From the NCBI GenBank assembly GCA_009760855.2, contig WPIO01000004.1, positions 1,988,501 to 2,052,500 of the forward strand: a DNA stretch of 64,000 bases, given 5' to 3'. The notes under the pieces are model-generated. The model worked only from the letters and a program-made list of their open reading frames with translations. It made no database searches and was not told the DNA's origin. A program made the position numbers and the translations under genes. The DNA comes from Cristatella mucedo (taxonomy: Eukaryota; Bryozoa; Phylactolaemata; Cristatellidae). Shown here one piece after another: positions 55,656 to 64,000 of this stretch. Position 1 is the first letter of the stretch. Each line of letters begins with the position of its first letter.

Positions 55656-55737
55656 TCTTAGCGACGTCTCTCCATCAACGTCCGGAGAGCATCCAGTCGA
55701 CGCAGTGCTCCTTCCTCAGATATGAGCACTCGTTTAT

Positions 55738-55880
55738 ATACTACTACTACTACTACTAATAATAATTCACTTGATAAAGCGCCCTCAGAGAACTTAATCT
55801 CTCTCTAGACGCTTTACATTTGCTGTAAAGTGAAATGCAATTGAATGGTAAGTAAAGTCATGCTTGAAAAACAAACGAAA
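55738..55880 (-). mobile_element. LINE-B 3' end
   Basis: Reverse: ACTACT/AAT tail, TTCACTTGATAAAGCGCCCT, CTTAATCTCTCTCTAGACGC, TTTACATTTGCTGTAAAGTG. Confidence 0.9.
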
Positions 55881-56225
55881 TGAATAAGAAGAGTTTATAT
55901 GCACTCAAGTTTTCGGCCTGAAAGGTGGATGGACGAGCCGAGAGATCACGATCTGAGGTCCGATTTCAATTCACCAACCAGTAGGTGCAGCATCCTACGC
56001 GGACCGTAGCGACAACCCCATTGGATGGAGCCGGCCTTCAATCGAGCGCCATTCACTCTCTCCTAAAGTGGACGCATCATCATCTTATGCAGGCAATTCA
56101 GGGCTCCTCAGCCACAAGACTAGGTGGATTGCATCATGCACGACGAATGCTGTCTGCCAATCATTCAAGCACGCCTGACAGGAAGAATCTCATTCTGACT
56201 AAGTAATAGCTTCGCGGTTTTACAC
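55881..56225. other. No recognisable feature
   Basis: Unassigned sequence. Confidence 0.4.
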
Positions 56226-56379
<154 letters not shown>

Positions 56380-56719
56380 CTGATGACATTCTATTCTAAG
56401 ATGTGTTGTCTACACTACGCTGGAAGAAGTGAAAAAATGAATGGTTACGTAATTCAACAGCCATGTTTATGTAGAGGCATAATTGCCGCAACATCTACCA
56501 GTTCCGGTCATAGTGAGCGTCAAGGTGTTGTGACTACTATACGACTCTAGCCACCGGCCGACGACAGGAAATGCAGGCACCCTACTCTACCCTAGGGGTA
56601 GACTAGTGACTAAGAGGTCAAGGCTCAGTAGGCACATGCTGGTAGTCGGGTGCTCCGGTGACGCTTGCTGTTGGATCGGCAATGCAGGATTTGATAATGA
56701 ACCTGTCGCTAAAGCTTGC

Positions 56720-56724
56720 AAAAA
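56720..56724 (-). terminator. Pol III terminator of tRNA-Ser copy 1
   Basis: Five T residues on the minus strand, 4 bases past the discriminator base. Confidence 0.8.
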
Positions 56725-56728
56725 CTGA

Positions 56729-56810
56729 CGTTGTCGGCAGGATTCGAACCTGCGCGGGCAAAGCCCAACAGATTTCTAGTCTGTCGCCTTAACCACTCGG
56801 CCACGACAGC
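56729..56810 (-). tRNA. tRNA-Ser (anticodon AGA), copy 1
   Basis: Minus strand begins GCTGTCGTGGCCGAGTGG. It has an anticodon loop CTAGAAA (AGA at 56,775-56,777), a long class II variable arm, GGTTCGAATCC in the T arm and discriminator G; 82 bases. The acceptor stem has one C-A mismatch at positions 2 and 71 that copy 2 lacks. The gene may be functional or starting to decay. It decodes UCU and, with inosine, UCC and UCA. Confidence 0.93.
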
Positions 56811-57425
56811 CTGTTGCTATGATAGTCTACATTACAATACCTAGAATTGTTTCAACATTTCTAGTTTCGCTAAGTTTTTTCGCATAAAACTAGCTTATTC
56901 CTTATATATAAATCTTGTTAGAAATAACGTATTGACACAGAGGAAAGGTGCCGCAGTTCAAAGTTGCAGGATGCCTACTGCAACGTGCACATATCGTGAT
57001 ATAAGACAGGCCTGCAAGAATATTTTTTCGAGCAAAACAGGCTGGCCACCTCTGGCCTGTTGCGAGAAATTTCTTATTGCTCGTTGTCTGTTTAGCTACG
57101 GATACGTCGCTGAAACGTGTGTTCTTCGGCAAAGTTTTGAGGAATGAGTTTTCTGCTATCCTAATTCTGGCTAAAATTGTGGCCAGAATGAGGGAACACT
57201 TCAAACGCTTTCCAATGCACATCAAAACATTAATTTAGGACAATCTCATCGTTTCTCTCTAGATTATGAATTGGGTTAGACGTTGACGCTGACTGGAACT
57301 TGTACGAATACCTTAATCCAACCACGAATTGAAGCTATTCTACGCTCTAGACTCATCGAAGACGCCTCCTCTCACGATTTCTTCGACGGTAGGCTATCTT
57401 AGCACAGCGTACAGGCACGGCTGAA

Positions 57426-57706
57426 GGTACTAAACGACAACTACTCTACTGCTGCCGACTATGGCACATCTTTTTCAGCGGTCTTGAGCTGCTACTTCGA
57501 TGGTACTCACTACCTCAACTGCTCTCCTGGCTCTGCTATGCTTCCCACTTTCTCTTTGTTTCGTGAGACGAAGTCTGTTGGCTTCCGAATGCGCACCGAA
57601 AGCCGCTTAGGCTGTGATTGCGCTATACAAAACTCTCCTACGTAACACCCACATGGTCTTTATGACTTTGTGGAGATACAGACGGAGATACATTACATTA
57701 CATTAC
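57426..57706 (+). mobile_element. LINE-A 3' end with ATTAC tail
   Basis: Begins ACTAAACGACAACTACTC, has CTCTTTGTTTCGTGAGACGA, and ends TGGAGATACAGACGGAGATA followed by three ATTAC units. Confidence 0.9.
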
Positions 57707-57819
57707 TAATGTCAGTGGCGCACCGGCGGCGGCGGTGATTCCAGTATCAACATGCGTACACGAGTGACGAAACGGTTGAAAGAGCTAAAGAGTTCTGCAT
57801 AAAAAATAGAAGATAAAAA

Positions 57820-58100
57820 TAAAAACAAAATATATAATAAAATATATAAATATATATAATATAAATATATAATATAAATATAATATATATATAATAAGAT
57901 AATATATAATATATAATAATAATACATAGTACACAATATATAATATATAATATATAATAATAATACATAATACACGATATATAATATATAATATATAATA
58001 ATAATACATAGTACACAATATATAATAATAATACATAGTACACAATATATAATATATAATATATAATATATAATATATAATATATAATATATAATGTAAT
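57820..58100. repeat. TA-rich low-complexity tract
   Basis: Long imperfect TATAATATA-type repeat with recurring ATAATACATAGTACACAAT units. Tyr/Ile-rich frames across it are artefacts. Confidence 0.95.
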
Positions 58101-58169
58101 ATAAACATATAATAAAAGAACAAGTTTTGTATTAGTCATTCTGTAAGTGCTGGCATCTACGCAACGATT

Positions 58170-58350
58170 GGCAGCCGTGATGGCACACTAGGTAAGGCGG
58201 TTGCTTTCACGACCTCGCTCCGAGGTCGTGGGTTCGATTCCTGCGGTGGGCGATTCTTTATCGCCACTGCAAGCGGTGGTGATAGCCGTAAAGGCTCTTC
58301 TGTCGCTAAACAAAAAGAGGCTGTTTAATCAGCTAGGATTTTTTTATTTA
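58170..58350 (+). mobile_element. SINE1, best-preserved copy
   Basis: The A box is TGGCACACTAGG (58,181-58,192) and the B box GGTTCGATTCC (58,231-58,241). Between them is a 10-bp perfect stem, CACGACCTCG and CGAGGTCGTG. The body has hairpins CCACTGC-AA-GCGGTGG (58,264-58,279) and AGCC-GTAAA-GGCT (58,284-58,296), then GAGGCTGTTTAATCAGCTAG and a T-rich tail. This is an internal Pol III promoter structure typical of tRNA-derived SINEs. The head resembles class II tRNA (Ser/Leu) D arms. Confidence 0.92.
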
Positions 58351-59085
58351 CCTAATGGTAGTCTTCGGAGGAATGAACCCGGTGCTAACGACGCTGATCC
58401 GGCTGCAGCGACCATTCAATCATCACCACTGTCCGGCATGCTTCAGCGTTTGAGTGTCATGAAAAAGGAATATACACCCGTGGTTGCTGCTCAGACCACA
58501 CCTACGGACTGGTGTTTTCTCAAGAAAAGACGAACGGAGCAGGACAGAATACTTGTCATCCGTTTGCCACTAGCCGTGAAAGCTGTCGCCTTGTGATACA
58601 GCGCATTTCAGGAAAATGTCATTGTTTTAATGTTTTTTTTAGCTTACTAAAATTCCCAGCAGAGTCCCCAAAACAAAGTGAACTTGCATTTGAAAAGTTC
58701 TAAGATTTTGGTCAGCAAGCCCTGACGGACTATGCAGCCAGGCGGATGGATTGCATTCACTAGCCTCCATGCAAGCGTGTGCGCGCTTATCATCGATCGC
58801 CAGCTCTGCACATTTCTAGCCGAGAACGAGCCGCACATGAATGGTCGCAGTAAAGCTCTACAATTATTTTGATACTGTTTATGAGTGAGTGTGATGACCA
58901 GAGCATGAGGGCTATCCGTAGTGTCGTAGGGTGAGAATTATAGGAAAAGGAGTGGCAGTGGCTGTGCGGGCGTAGACACAGCGAGTGCAGCTTTGCAGAG
59001 ACCACTTGAAGTCAAGTGAAATGGTTCAGCAAAAATGTGTGCGGATTTACTCCACGTCATTCCGTGCTCCAGAATACTATAATTC
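58351..59085. other. No recognisable gene
   Basis: Unassigned. A plus-strand frame at 58,201-58,596 begins inside the SINE and is not supported. Confidence 0.4.
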
Positions 59086-59089
59086 ATTA

Positions 59090-59215
59090 GTATAGCGCCC
59101 ATAGAGTACTTAATCTCTATCCAGGCGCTTCATATATACCACGGGGCTCGAGCCTACGAACTCGATCAGACTTTGGTCGGGGCGAGTGCCTTAACCGCTG
59201 GGTCAAAGCAGAATA
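59090..59215 (-). mobile_element. SINE2 copy
   Basis: Reverse: TAGCGCCCATAGAGTACTTA, ATCTCTATCCAGGCGCTTCA, CGGGGCTCGAGCCTACGAA (B box), GAGTGCCTTAACCGCTGGGT (A box). Confidence 0.85.
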
Positions 59216-59366
59216 ATAATAATCTTCATCGGCTGACGGATCCACGCAGGATTAGACTGATGCTTTAACTTGTCTAAGATTATCTGCAATGGCTTTGCCC
59301 CTGGAAGCCGTTCGACGCTCGCACTCTCAACGTCACAGCGTGTGATACACACACATGCACACATAC

Positions 59367-59410
<44 letters not shown>

Positions 59411-59699
59411 GTTTGAGTGTGTACATTCATCTGTACACTGAAGCTTAAAACATGGTTGGTTAATGGTCCGTCGAACGAACTAATCGGGAAAACAGCGGGC
59501 TCTACACAGCCAACTCTTAAGTGCAGTAAGTTTTAAGTATTAAGTCTTCGAGGAAGCCTCGCTGGAGGGCGCCACAGAGTGCAGCTCTTTAATTTTCCGG
59601 AGAAAGATCGTCGCGACCCGGGTTGTGAATTCTAATACAGCAGTACTCGCTGTTGAGCGAGGAAATAGTGGAAGCAATTATAGGATATTATAGCCATAT
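59216..59699. other. Unassigned with a CA microsatellite
   Basis: CA repeat at about 59,345-59,410. CTGGAGGGCGCCAC near 59,562 is a weak CTCF-like match. Otherwise nothing. Confidence 0.45.
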
Positions 59700-59768
59700 T
59701 ATATATATAGCATTATATATATATATATATACATAAAATGCTGGTATCCCTTATATATATATATATTG
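59700..59768. repeat. (TA)n tracts
   Basis: Two TA runs separated by ACATAAAATGCTGGTATCCC. Confidence 0.95.
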
Positions 59769-59836
59769 CTGGTTTCCCTCGCTAGGGATTGCGGCAATGC
59801 AGACGCTGATCCCGGATTTGTAGCTAAAAAGCTTGC

Positions 59837-59841
59837 AAAAA
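59837..59841 (-). terminator. Pol III terminator of tRNA-Ser copy 2
   Basis: Five T residues on the minus strand, 5 bases past the discriminator base. Confidence 0.8.
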
Positions 59842-59846
59842 CTATT

Positions 59847-59928
59847 CGTTGTCGGCAGGATTCGAACCTGCGCGGGCAGAGCCCAACAGATTTCTAGTCT
59901 GTCGCCTTAACCACTCGGCCACGACAAC
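59847..59928 (-). tRNA. tRNA-Ser (anticodon AGA), copy 2
   Basis: Minus strand begins GTTGTCGTGGCCGAGTGG. The acceptor stem is fully paired (GTTGTCG with CGACAAC). The anticodon loop is CTAGAAA (AGA at 59,893-59,895), followed by a class II variable arm, T-arm GGTTCGAATCC and discriminator G; 82 bases. It differs from copy 1 at only two positions (acceptor position 2 and one variable-arm base), while the flanks have diverged strongly. This fits a functional gene. Confidence 0.97.
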
Positions 59929-60699
59929 TGATCAAATGCAAAGGTGCTCATAGCAAAAGTGGTTCCTTACAATTTCCAAGTTTGCCTTAGCTCCTTTGTA
60001 GGAAACTAGCTTATTCCACTTGAATCTTGGCACAAGTGGCAGACTGGAACTGAGGCACGGTGCTGCGTTTTAAATTTACACGCTGCCTAATGCAATGTCT
60101 TTACGTATTGCGATATAGAACGCGAACGCAAGAATATTTTTCGAACATGACAGGCAGACCGTTGGCCTGAGGCAAGCAATTTTGTGGCGCTTGTCGTCTG
60201 CTTAGCCACGAATACCTTGACCGATTCACCTCGTTCTATATAAATTAGGCAACATAAATCTCTCTGATCTCTCTGTCTACGGCAAAAATTGATGACTCAT
60301 CTGGTTTCCCTACGACGCATATGGATTAAGATACTTGCAATGCTGCAATTACACAAACTTACTCGGTGTTTAGGTAAGAAGACCCTGCATGCTGCCAGTG
60401 TGGTAGAGTCTTACTAAAGTCCAATGGGTTGTGAGTGGTCAAAAACGGTTGCGTACGTTTGCAAATGAAGGTGACAGTTTCTTTTAGTTAGAGACAGGTC
60501 GTCAAAGCATTTCTATTTCTTCTTCGGCACATTTCTGGCGATAATTTCTGTGCTATTGGCAAAGCAGAAGTGTAGACAGGATTGAAAGCATTGCAAACGC
60601 CTTCCAATGCATATAAATATTATAAGCTTAGTACGATCTCAGAATTTCTCACGAAATTAATAAGAATATTTACGTTGAAGCTGACTACTCTTTGCATGG

Positions 60700-61149
60700 A
60701 TGTCCTAATAGTCAAATGATCTAGAATATGGGAGCCTAGCTAGATAGCTAGCCTCCACTTGTTTCTGAACTCATGGAAGGAGGTGCTATACTATGCTTGC
60801 ATGTTTTTTTATATAAACACAAGAAGTATCTGCTGATTAATTGGAGCAGTATGAATGAGACTATTGCTGCCATGCTAGCAGGGAGTTTAGTAGCTCGGTA
60901 ACAAACCAATTGGCAGTATAGCGATATGGTGCCATGCGAGTACAGCAAAGCAGAGCAGCACTTCACATCACAAGTTGCACAAGTAAATAAGGAATAAAGC
61001 AGTCAACTACTCGTTGGTGTGATTGTACCGTCTTGTGTCCTGCATGTATAGCCATTTTTGAATACCTACATGTTATTTTTCTTTCCAGCTCAGTGAATTA
61101 TCCTTACATGCTAAATTTTTCTAAAATTTTGATTTTTTTTTAGAATGTA
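60700..61149. other. No recognisable feature
   Basis: Unassigned sequence. Confidence 0.4.
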
Positions 61150-61225
61150 CATGCTTCACTTTCAGCATTTGAAAAGGGCAGAGACAGAGTATAGCTACCT
61201 CACGGTGCAATACAAAGAACAAGTT
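61150..61225 (+). mobile_element. LINE-B 3' end, very diverged
   Basis: CTTTCAGCATTTGAAAAGGG, CAGAGACAGAGTATAGCTAC, CTCACGGTGCAATACAAAG follow the LINE-B terminal order. Confidence 0.5.
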
Positions 61226-61437
61226 TTAAAATAACGCTGTAAAGTTATTTAATTAATTAGTCTCAGCCCAAATCAGATTCCGTAACTAAATCCTTGCAGA
61301 TATTCCCCTATGCTTATTCAGACGCTTCAAGTTAATTCAAAACTTGGTAGATGGAATGGCTTCTCTGTCATGATAGCTACAGCTGTCACATGACAATGCC
61401 TCTCACCAACCTGCTTGGACTCTCTAGCAAGTAGTGC

Positions 61438-61635
61438 AAGCCGTAATGGCTCACTAAGCTGCTGCACTAGGTAAGGCGGTTGTTTTTCATGACCTCGGCC
61501 GCGAGGTCGTGGGTTCGGATCTTGTGGTGGGCGATCCTTTATCGCCACTGCAAGCGGTGGTGATAGTCATAAAGACTCTTCCGCCACTATACAAAAAGGG
61601 GCTGTTTAATCAGCTAGTTATTTATTTATTTATTG
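61438..61635 (+). mobile_element. SINE1 copy
   Basis: GTAATGGCTCACTAAG (A box; a short insertion follows), GGGTTCGGATCTTGTGGTGG (mutated B box), CCACTGCAAGCGGTGG. The second hairpin is AGTC-ATAAA-GACT (61,565-61,577), a paired change from AGCC/GGCT at 58,284. It ends GGCTGTTTAATCAGCTAG plus (TTTA)n. Confidence 0.9.
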
Positions 61636-61639
61636 ACAT

Positions 61640-62584
61640 CTAGGTGCCGTCGCTCTCGTGTGCATGATCTTAATTCTCTTGTTCCTGTCTTGCATGTGAT
61701 GCACGCAGTATCAGATCTAGTTGGACTAATCACTGTCAGCTGCAGTTTGACTTGATGATGGATCACTCATCCTAATATCTATTATTTATATAGCTCGCAC
61801 GTCAGACATGTAAAAATAGTAAAAAACGATGTTAATACTTGCTCTTATCAGTTTTCATCTTATTCTTTGTTTTTTTTGGAGCAAGCTTCTTCTACCGGAG
61901 GCCGTCATTGAATTAAAAAGCTTTCCCTACTGGTCACAAATCAATGAAACGATAGGCGCATCGCCTTGTGACCAGTAGCAAACGATTGCTGCGTTCCGGG
62001 AGGCAGAGTCTCTATATGCACAGACAATGTCCTGTCCGAGGTAGGGAACGCATGAGGAGGGATGTTCAAAATAAGTACTGACAGTGTAAACAAATCAAGT
62101 TTAGTCCCACAGGTTAATATCGCGTTCAAAATTGGAGACCCGTAAGTGATGGTATTATTGATCCAATGTAAGCATGTAAACTGTTGGATTCATCAGCAAA
62201 ACACCTTGCTCAAACGGCTGGTAAAAAATGCCAGGGTACGTGTCTTGCTCTACCCGAGTTTCAAGGCGTAATGCGAGGCAAGTCTCACATTCAATGGTGG
62301 CAGGTTTTTCGGCGACGATTACATGGTCACTTACATGGAATTACAGCTCCTGAGATAATAATCGAGAAGGTGTATTAGTGGTTTCGTTTCAATATAGAAC
62401 GCGAACCGGAAGCAGCCGTTAGCGCCTGAATATGTAGAAGCGAGCCATCTGCTACACCAGCTTCAGTGCGAATGAGCCTCCCTCCACTAGAACAGCGTAG
62501 GTAGTTTTTTCTCGTGCGCCTTTACAATCAAATTCGGAATTTCTCACATGAGAGGATGCAGTTTATATTTACGGCCCTCATTTT
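61640..62584. other. No recognisable gene
   Basis: Contains the hairpin at 61,927-61,978. Nothing else supported. Confidence 0.4.
61927..61978. repeat. 13-bp inverted repeat with inner stem
   Basis: CTACTGGTCACAA (61,927-61,939) pairs perfectly with TTGTGACCAGTAG (61,966-61,978). Inside the 26-base loop, CGAT and ATCG can pair around AGGCGC. Confidence 0.9.
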
Positions 62585-63300
62585 GGCGGCCATCTTGAAT
62601 TTTGAAGACATGCTGTCCTTTTAAAAATGCCAGTCTCTCCATCATATTTCTTTGCCGGTTCTACTTCTTCAAGAGAACCGCCCCGTCGCATTGTCAAGCC
62701 AAATGCTTGGCGACGAGGCGACGGAGCAGCCTATCCTGCCGCTTATCGCCACAGCTGCCCGAATCGAAAGCCGAGCGGTCGCACCAGCAGCAGCAGCACG
62801 GGTTCAGGCGCCCTCCAGTGGCCTGCCTTATACGAACCCCTAGTGCTCCGAACGCCGCTCTGTACGTCGGGCTGGCTGCCTGCAGCAGGAAGAGGGATGT
62901 AGGAGGGAGCGTCTCCCCATCTCTATGCCAACTGCAACCGAGCGGGTAGCGGGTAGCGCTAGTACGAACGAGTCCGACGTCTCGAGCTTTCCAGGCGAAC
63001 GATCGACTTGGGAAGGCCCGCCGTCGTCGATAGGTGATGAGAGTGCCTGCCCAGCTGCCCAGCGAGGCGACGGGCTCAAACCCGGTAGGTCACGCGGTCT
63101 GGCCGACACGCGGTCTGGCTCCGCTAGCACCGTCCTCCTACCCCGCCGCCGCAGAATGCTACCGTTGTTAGCTCTCGGCTACTTTTACGTCGTATTCTGC
63201 TGACGTCGGCTCTCCTGAGCCTCTTGCTGAAGCTTCCTTAAATAGCTGGGGCTATAGTTTCCGTCGCCCTGGCCGACGCAAAACGCTCGCGGCGCGACTA
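62585..63300. other. GC-rich stretch with regulatory-like motifs
   Basis: GGCGGCCATCTTG (62,585-62,597) is YY1-like. 62,808-62,821 reads CCACTGGAGGGCGC on the minus strand, matching 13 of 14 CTCF consensus positions. Open frames on both strands lack support. Possible promoter region. Confidence 0.35.
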
Positions 63301-63419
63301 AGCGAGATTAAGCCCAACGAACGAAGTATAGCGATGACGGCAATATACCGACGCAGGCAGACGGTGGCGTGCATGCATGGAGCTATAGAATTTGCCCACC
63401 GGGTAGGCTGCTCCACAGC

Positions 63420-63424
<5 letters not shown>

Positions 63425-63450
<26 letters not shown>

Positions 63451-63472
63451 AAGAGAAAGAGAGTGAGATACG

Positions 63473-63541
<69 letters not shown>
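63425..63541. repeat. (GA)n microsatellite
   Basis: GA array interrupted by AAAGAGAAAGAGAGTG and ATACGGC near 63,450-63,477. Confidence 0.97.
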
Positions 63542-63544
<3 letters not shown>

Positions 63545-63679
63545 AGCGTTTGTATAGACCAGAGGACGGGCACAAAACATTTTGGAGTGCGTTGCTATTG
63601 ATTCGAACGCCGCTTAGCCACAAGGCATGGTCTGACGTGCTACTTCTGTTAAATTTCCATGTTTAAAAAGGGGCGGGAC

Positions 63680-64000
63680 GGAATCTTACGTTCTGCAGGC
63701 CCAAGACTGTGGAACTCCACAATGCTTACGAAATGACATGCACTCTCCTGCTGCCGACTGCGGCACATCCTTTTCTGTCGGCCAGAGCAGCTACTTCCTT
63801 GCTGCTACTCACTACGTCAACTGCTCTCCTGAACTCAGCTGGACTCCTTTCACTTTCTTGTCGCGTGAGATGGTGAAATGAATTCTGTTGGCCAACGAAT
63901 GCGTACCGAAAGCCGCATAGGCTTAAATGCTCCATAGGAAATTCTCCGGCGTAGCACTCACCTAGTCTTTGCATCTCTGAGAAGTTGCAGGTGGAGATCG
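63680..64000 (+). mobile_element. LINE-A 3' part, diverged, reaching the window end
   Basis: GTTCTGCAGGCCCAAGACTG, GTGGAACTCCACAATGCTTA, CTCCTGCTGCCGACTGCGGC, GAAAGCCGCATAGGCTTAAA and a degraded terminus GAAGTTGCAGGTGGAGATCG. Confidence 0.85.

Larger units (their letters stand above)
56665..57300. repeat. Diverged segmental duplication, copy 1 (carries tRNA-Ser)
   Basis: Aligns with 59,780-60,690. Shared landmarks are GCTTGCAAAAACT, the tRNA, AAACTAGCTTATTCC, CAAGAATATTTTT, TGGCCTG, TTCTTCGGCA and TCCAATGCA. Copy 1 lacks about 270 bases present in copy 2. Confidence 0.85.
59780..60690. repeat. Diverged segmental duplication, copy 2 (carries tRNA-Ser)
   Basis: Aligns with 56,665-57,300. About 270 bases at 60,240-60,510 have no counterpart in copy 1. 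Confidence 0.85.

Noticed and set aside
57712-58139. Tyr/Ile-rich frames resembling membrane proteins
   Set aside because: Caused by the TA-rich tract.

Overview
This window looks like nuclear DNA from an invertebrate animal. The evidence is eukaryotic tRNA genes (including a eukaryotic-type selenocysteine tRNA), L2/CR1-like non-LTR retrotransposons (LINEs), tRNA-derived SINEs, abundant microsatellites and spliceosomal-type splice motifs. The phylum cannot be fixed from the sequence alone. Nothing bacterial, viral or CRISPR-like is visible, and no complete host protein-coding gene can be recognised. Most long open frames are readings of simple repeats.

The firmly supported genes are three tRNAs, all on the minus strand. 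tRNA-Sec(TCA) is at 4,548-4,634, with a TATA box and a Pol III terminator. Two tRNA-Ser(AGA) genes lie at 56,729-56,810 and 59,847-59,928. The Ser genes sit in two diverged copies of one duplicated segment about 3.1 kb apart. Four short coding-like stretches on the minus strand (near 4.9, 10.1, 15.9 and 49.5 kb) may be exons or gene fragments; none was recognised.

The rest is mainly repeats, which I sort into families by their shared sequence. LINE-A is L2-like, with a 3' end reading GGAGTTACAGACGGAGATAC followed by ATTAC repeats. It has about nine copies, the longest at 36,520-39,129 with endonuclease and reverse-transcriptase remnants. LINE-B is also L2-like, with 3' end AAGCGCCTAGAAAGAGATT...TTCTCTGAGGGCGCTATA and an ATT tail; it has more than twenty copies. 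A third reverse-transcriptase fragment lies at 16,690-17,475. SINE1 is a tRNA-derived SINE with several self-complementary segments and a TTTA-rich tail. SINE2 has a related tRNA-like head joined to the LINE-B 3' end. Family C is a degenerate array of roughly 200-bp units at 40.06-40.83, 44.39-46.57 and 54.2-54.8 kb. A short repeat D lies at 19.1, 20.0 and 23.3 kb.

Layout: 0-8 kb holds LINE-A/B copies and tRNA-Sec. 9-16.6 kb holds large GA, GAGT, CAG and GAG arrays around a GC-rich block (12.9-14.8 kb). 16.7-25 kb holds RT fragments, GC-rich blocks and repeat D. 22-35 kb has many SINE1 and LINE-B copies. 35.6-39.2 kb has a minisatellite and LINE-A nested inside a LINE-B copy. 40-46.6 kb is family C with inserted LINE-B. 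46.6-51.6 kb is GC-rich, then a second GAG array, then AT-rich. 51.6-64 kb has LINE and SINE copies and the tRNA-Ser duplication. The system visible here is a retrotransposon community: LINE-B appears to supply the tail recognised in SINE2, and its purine-rich 3' end appears to seed GA microsatellites.
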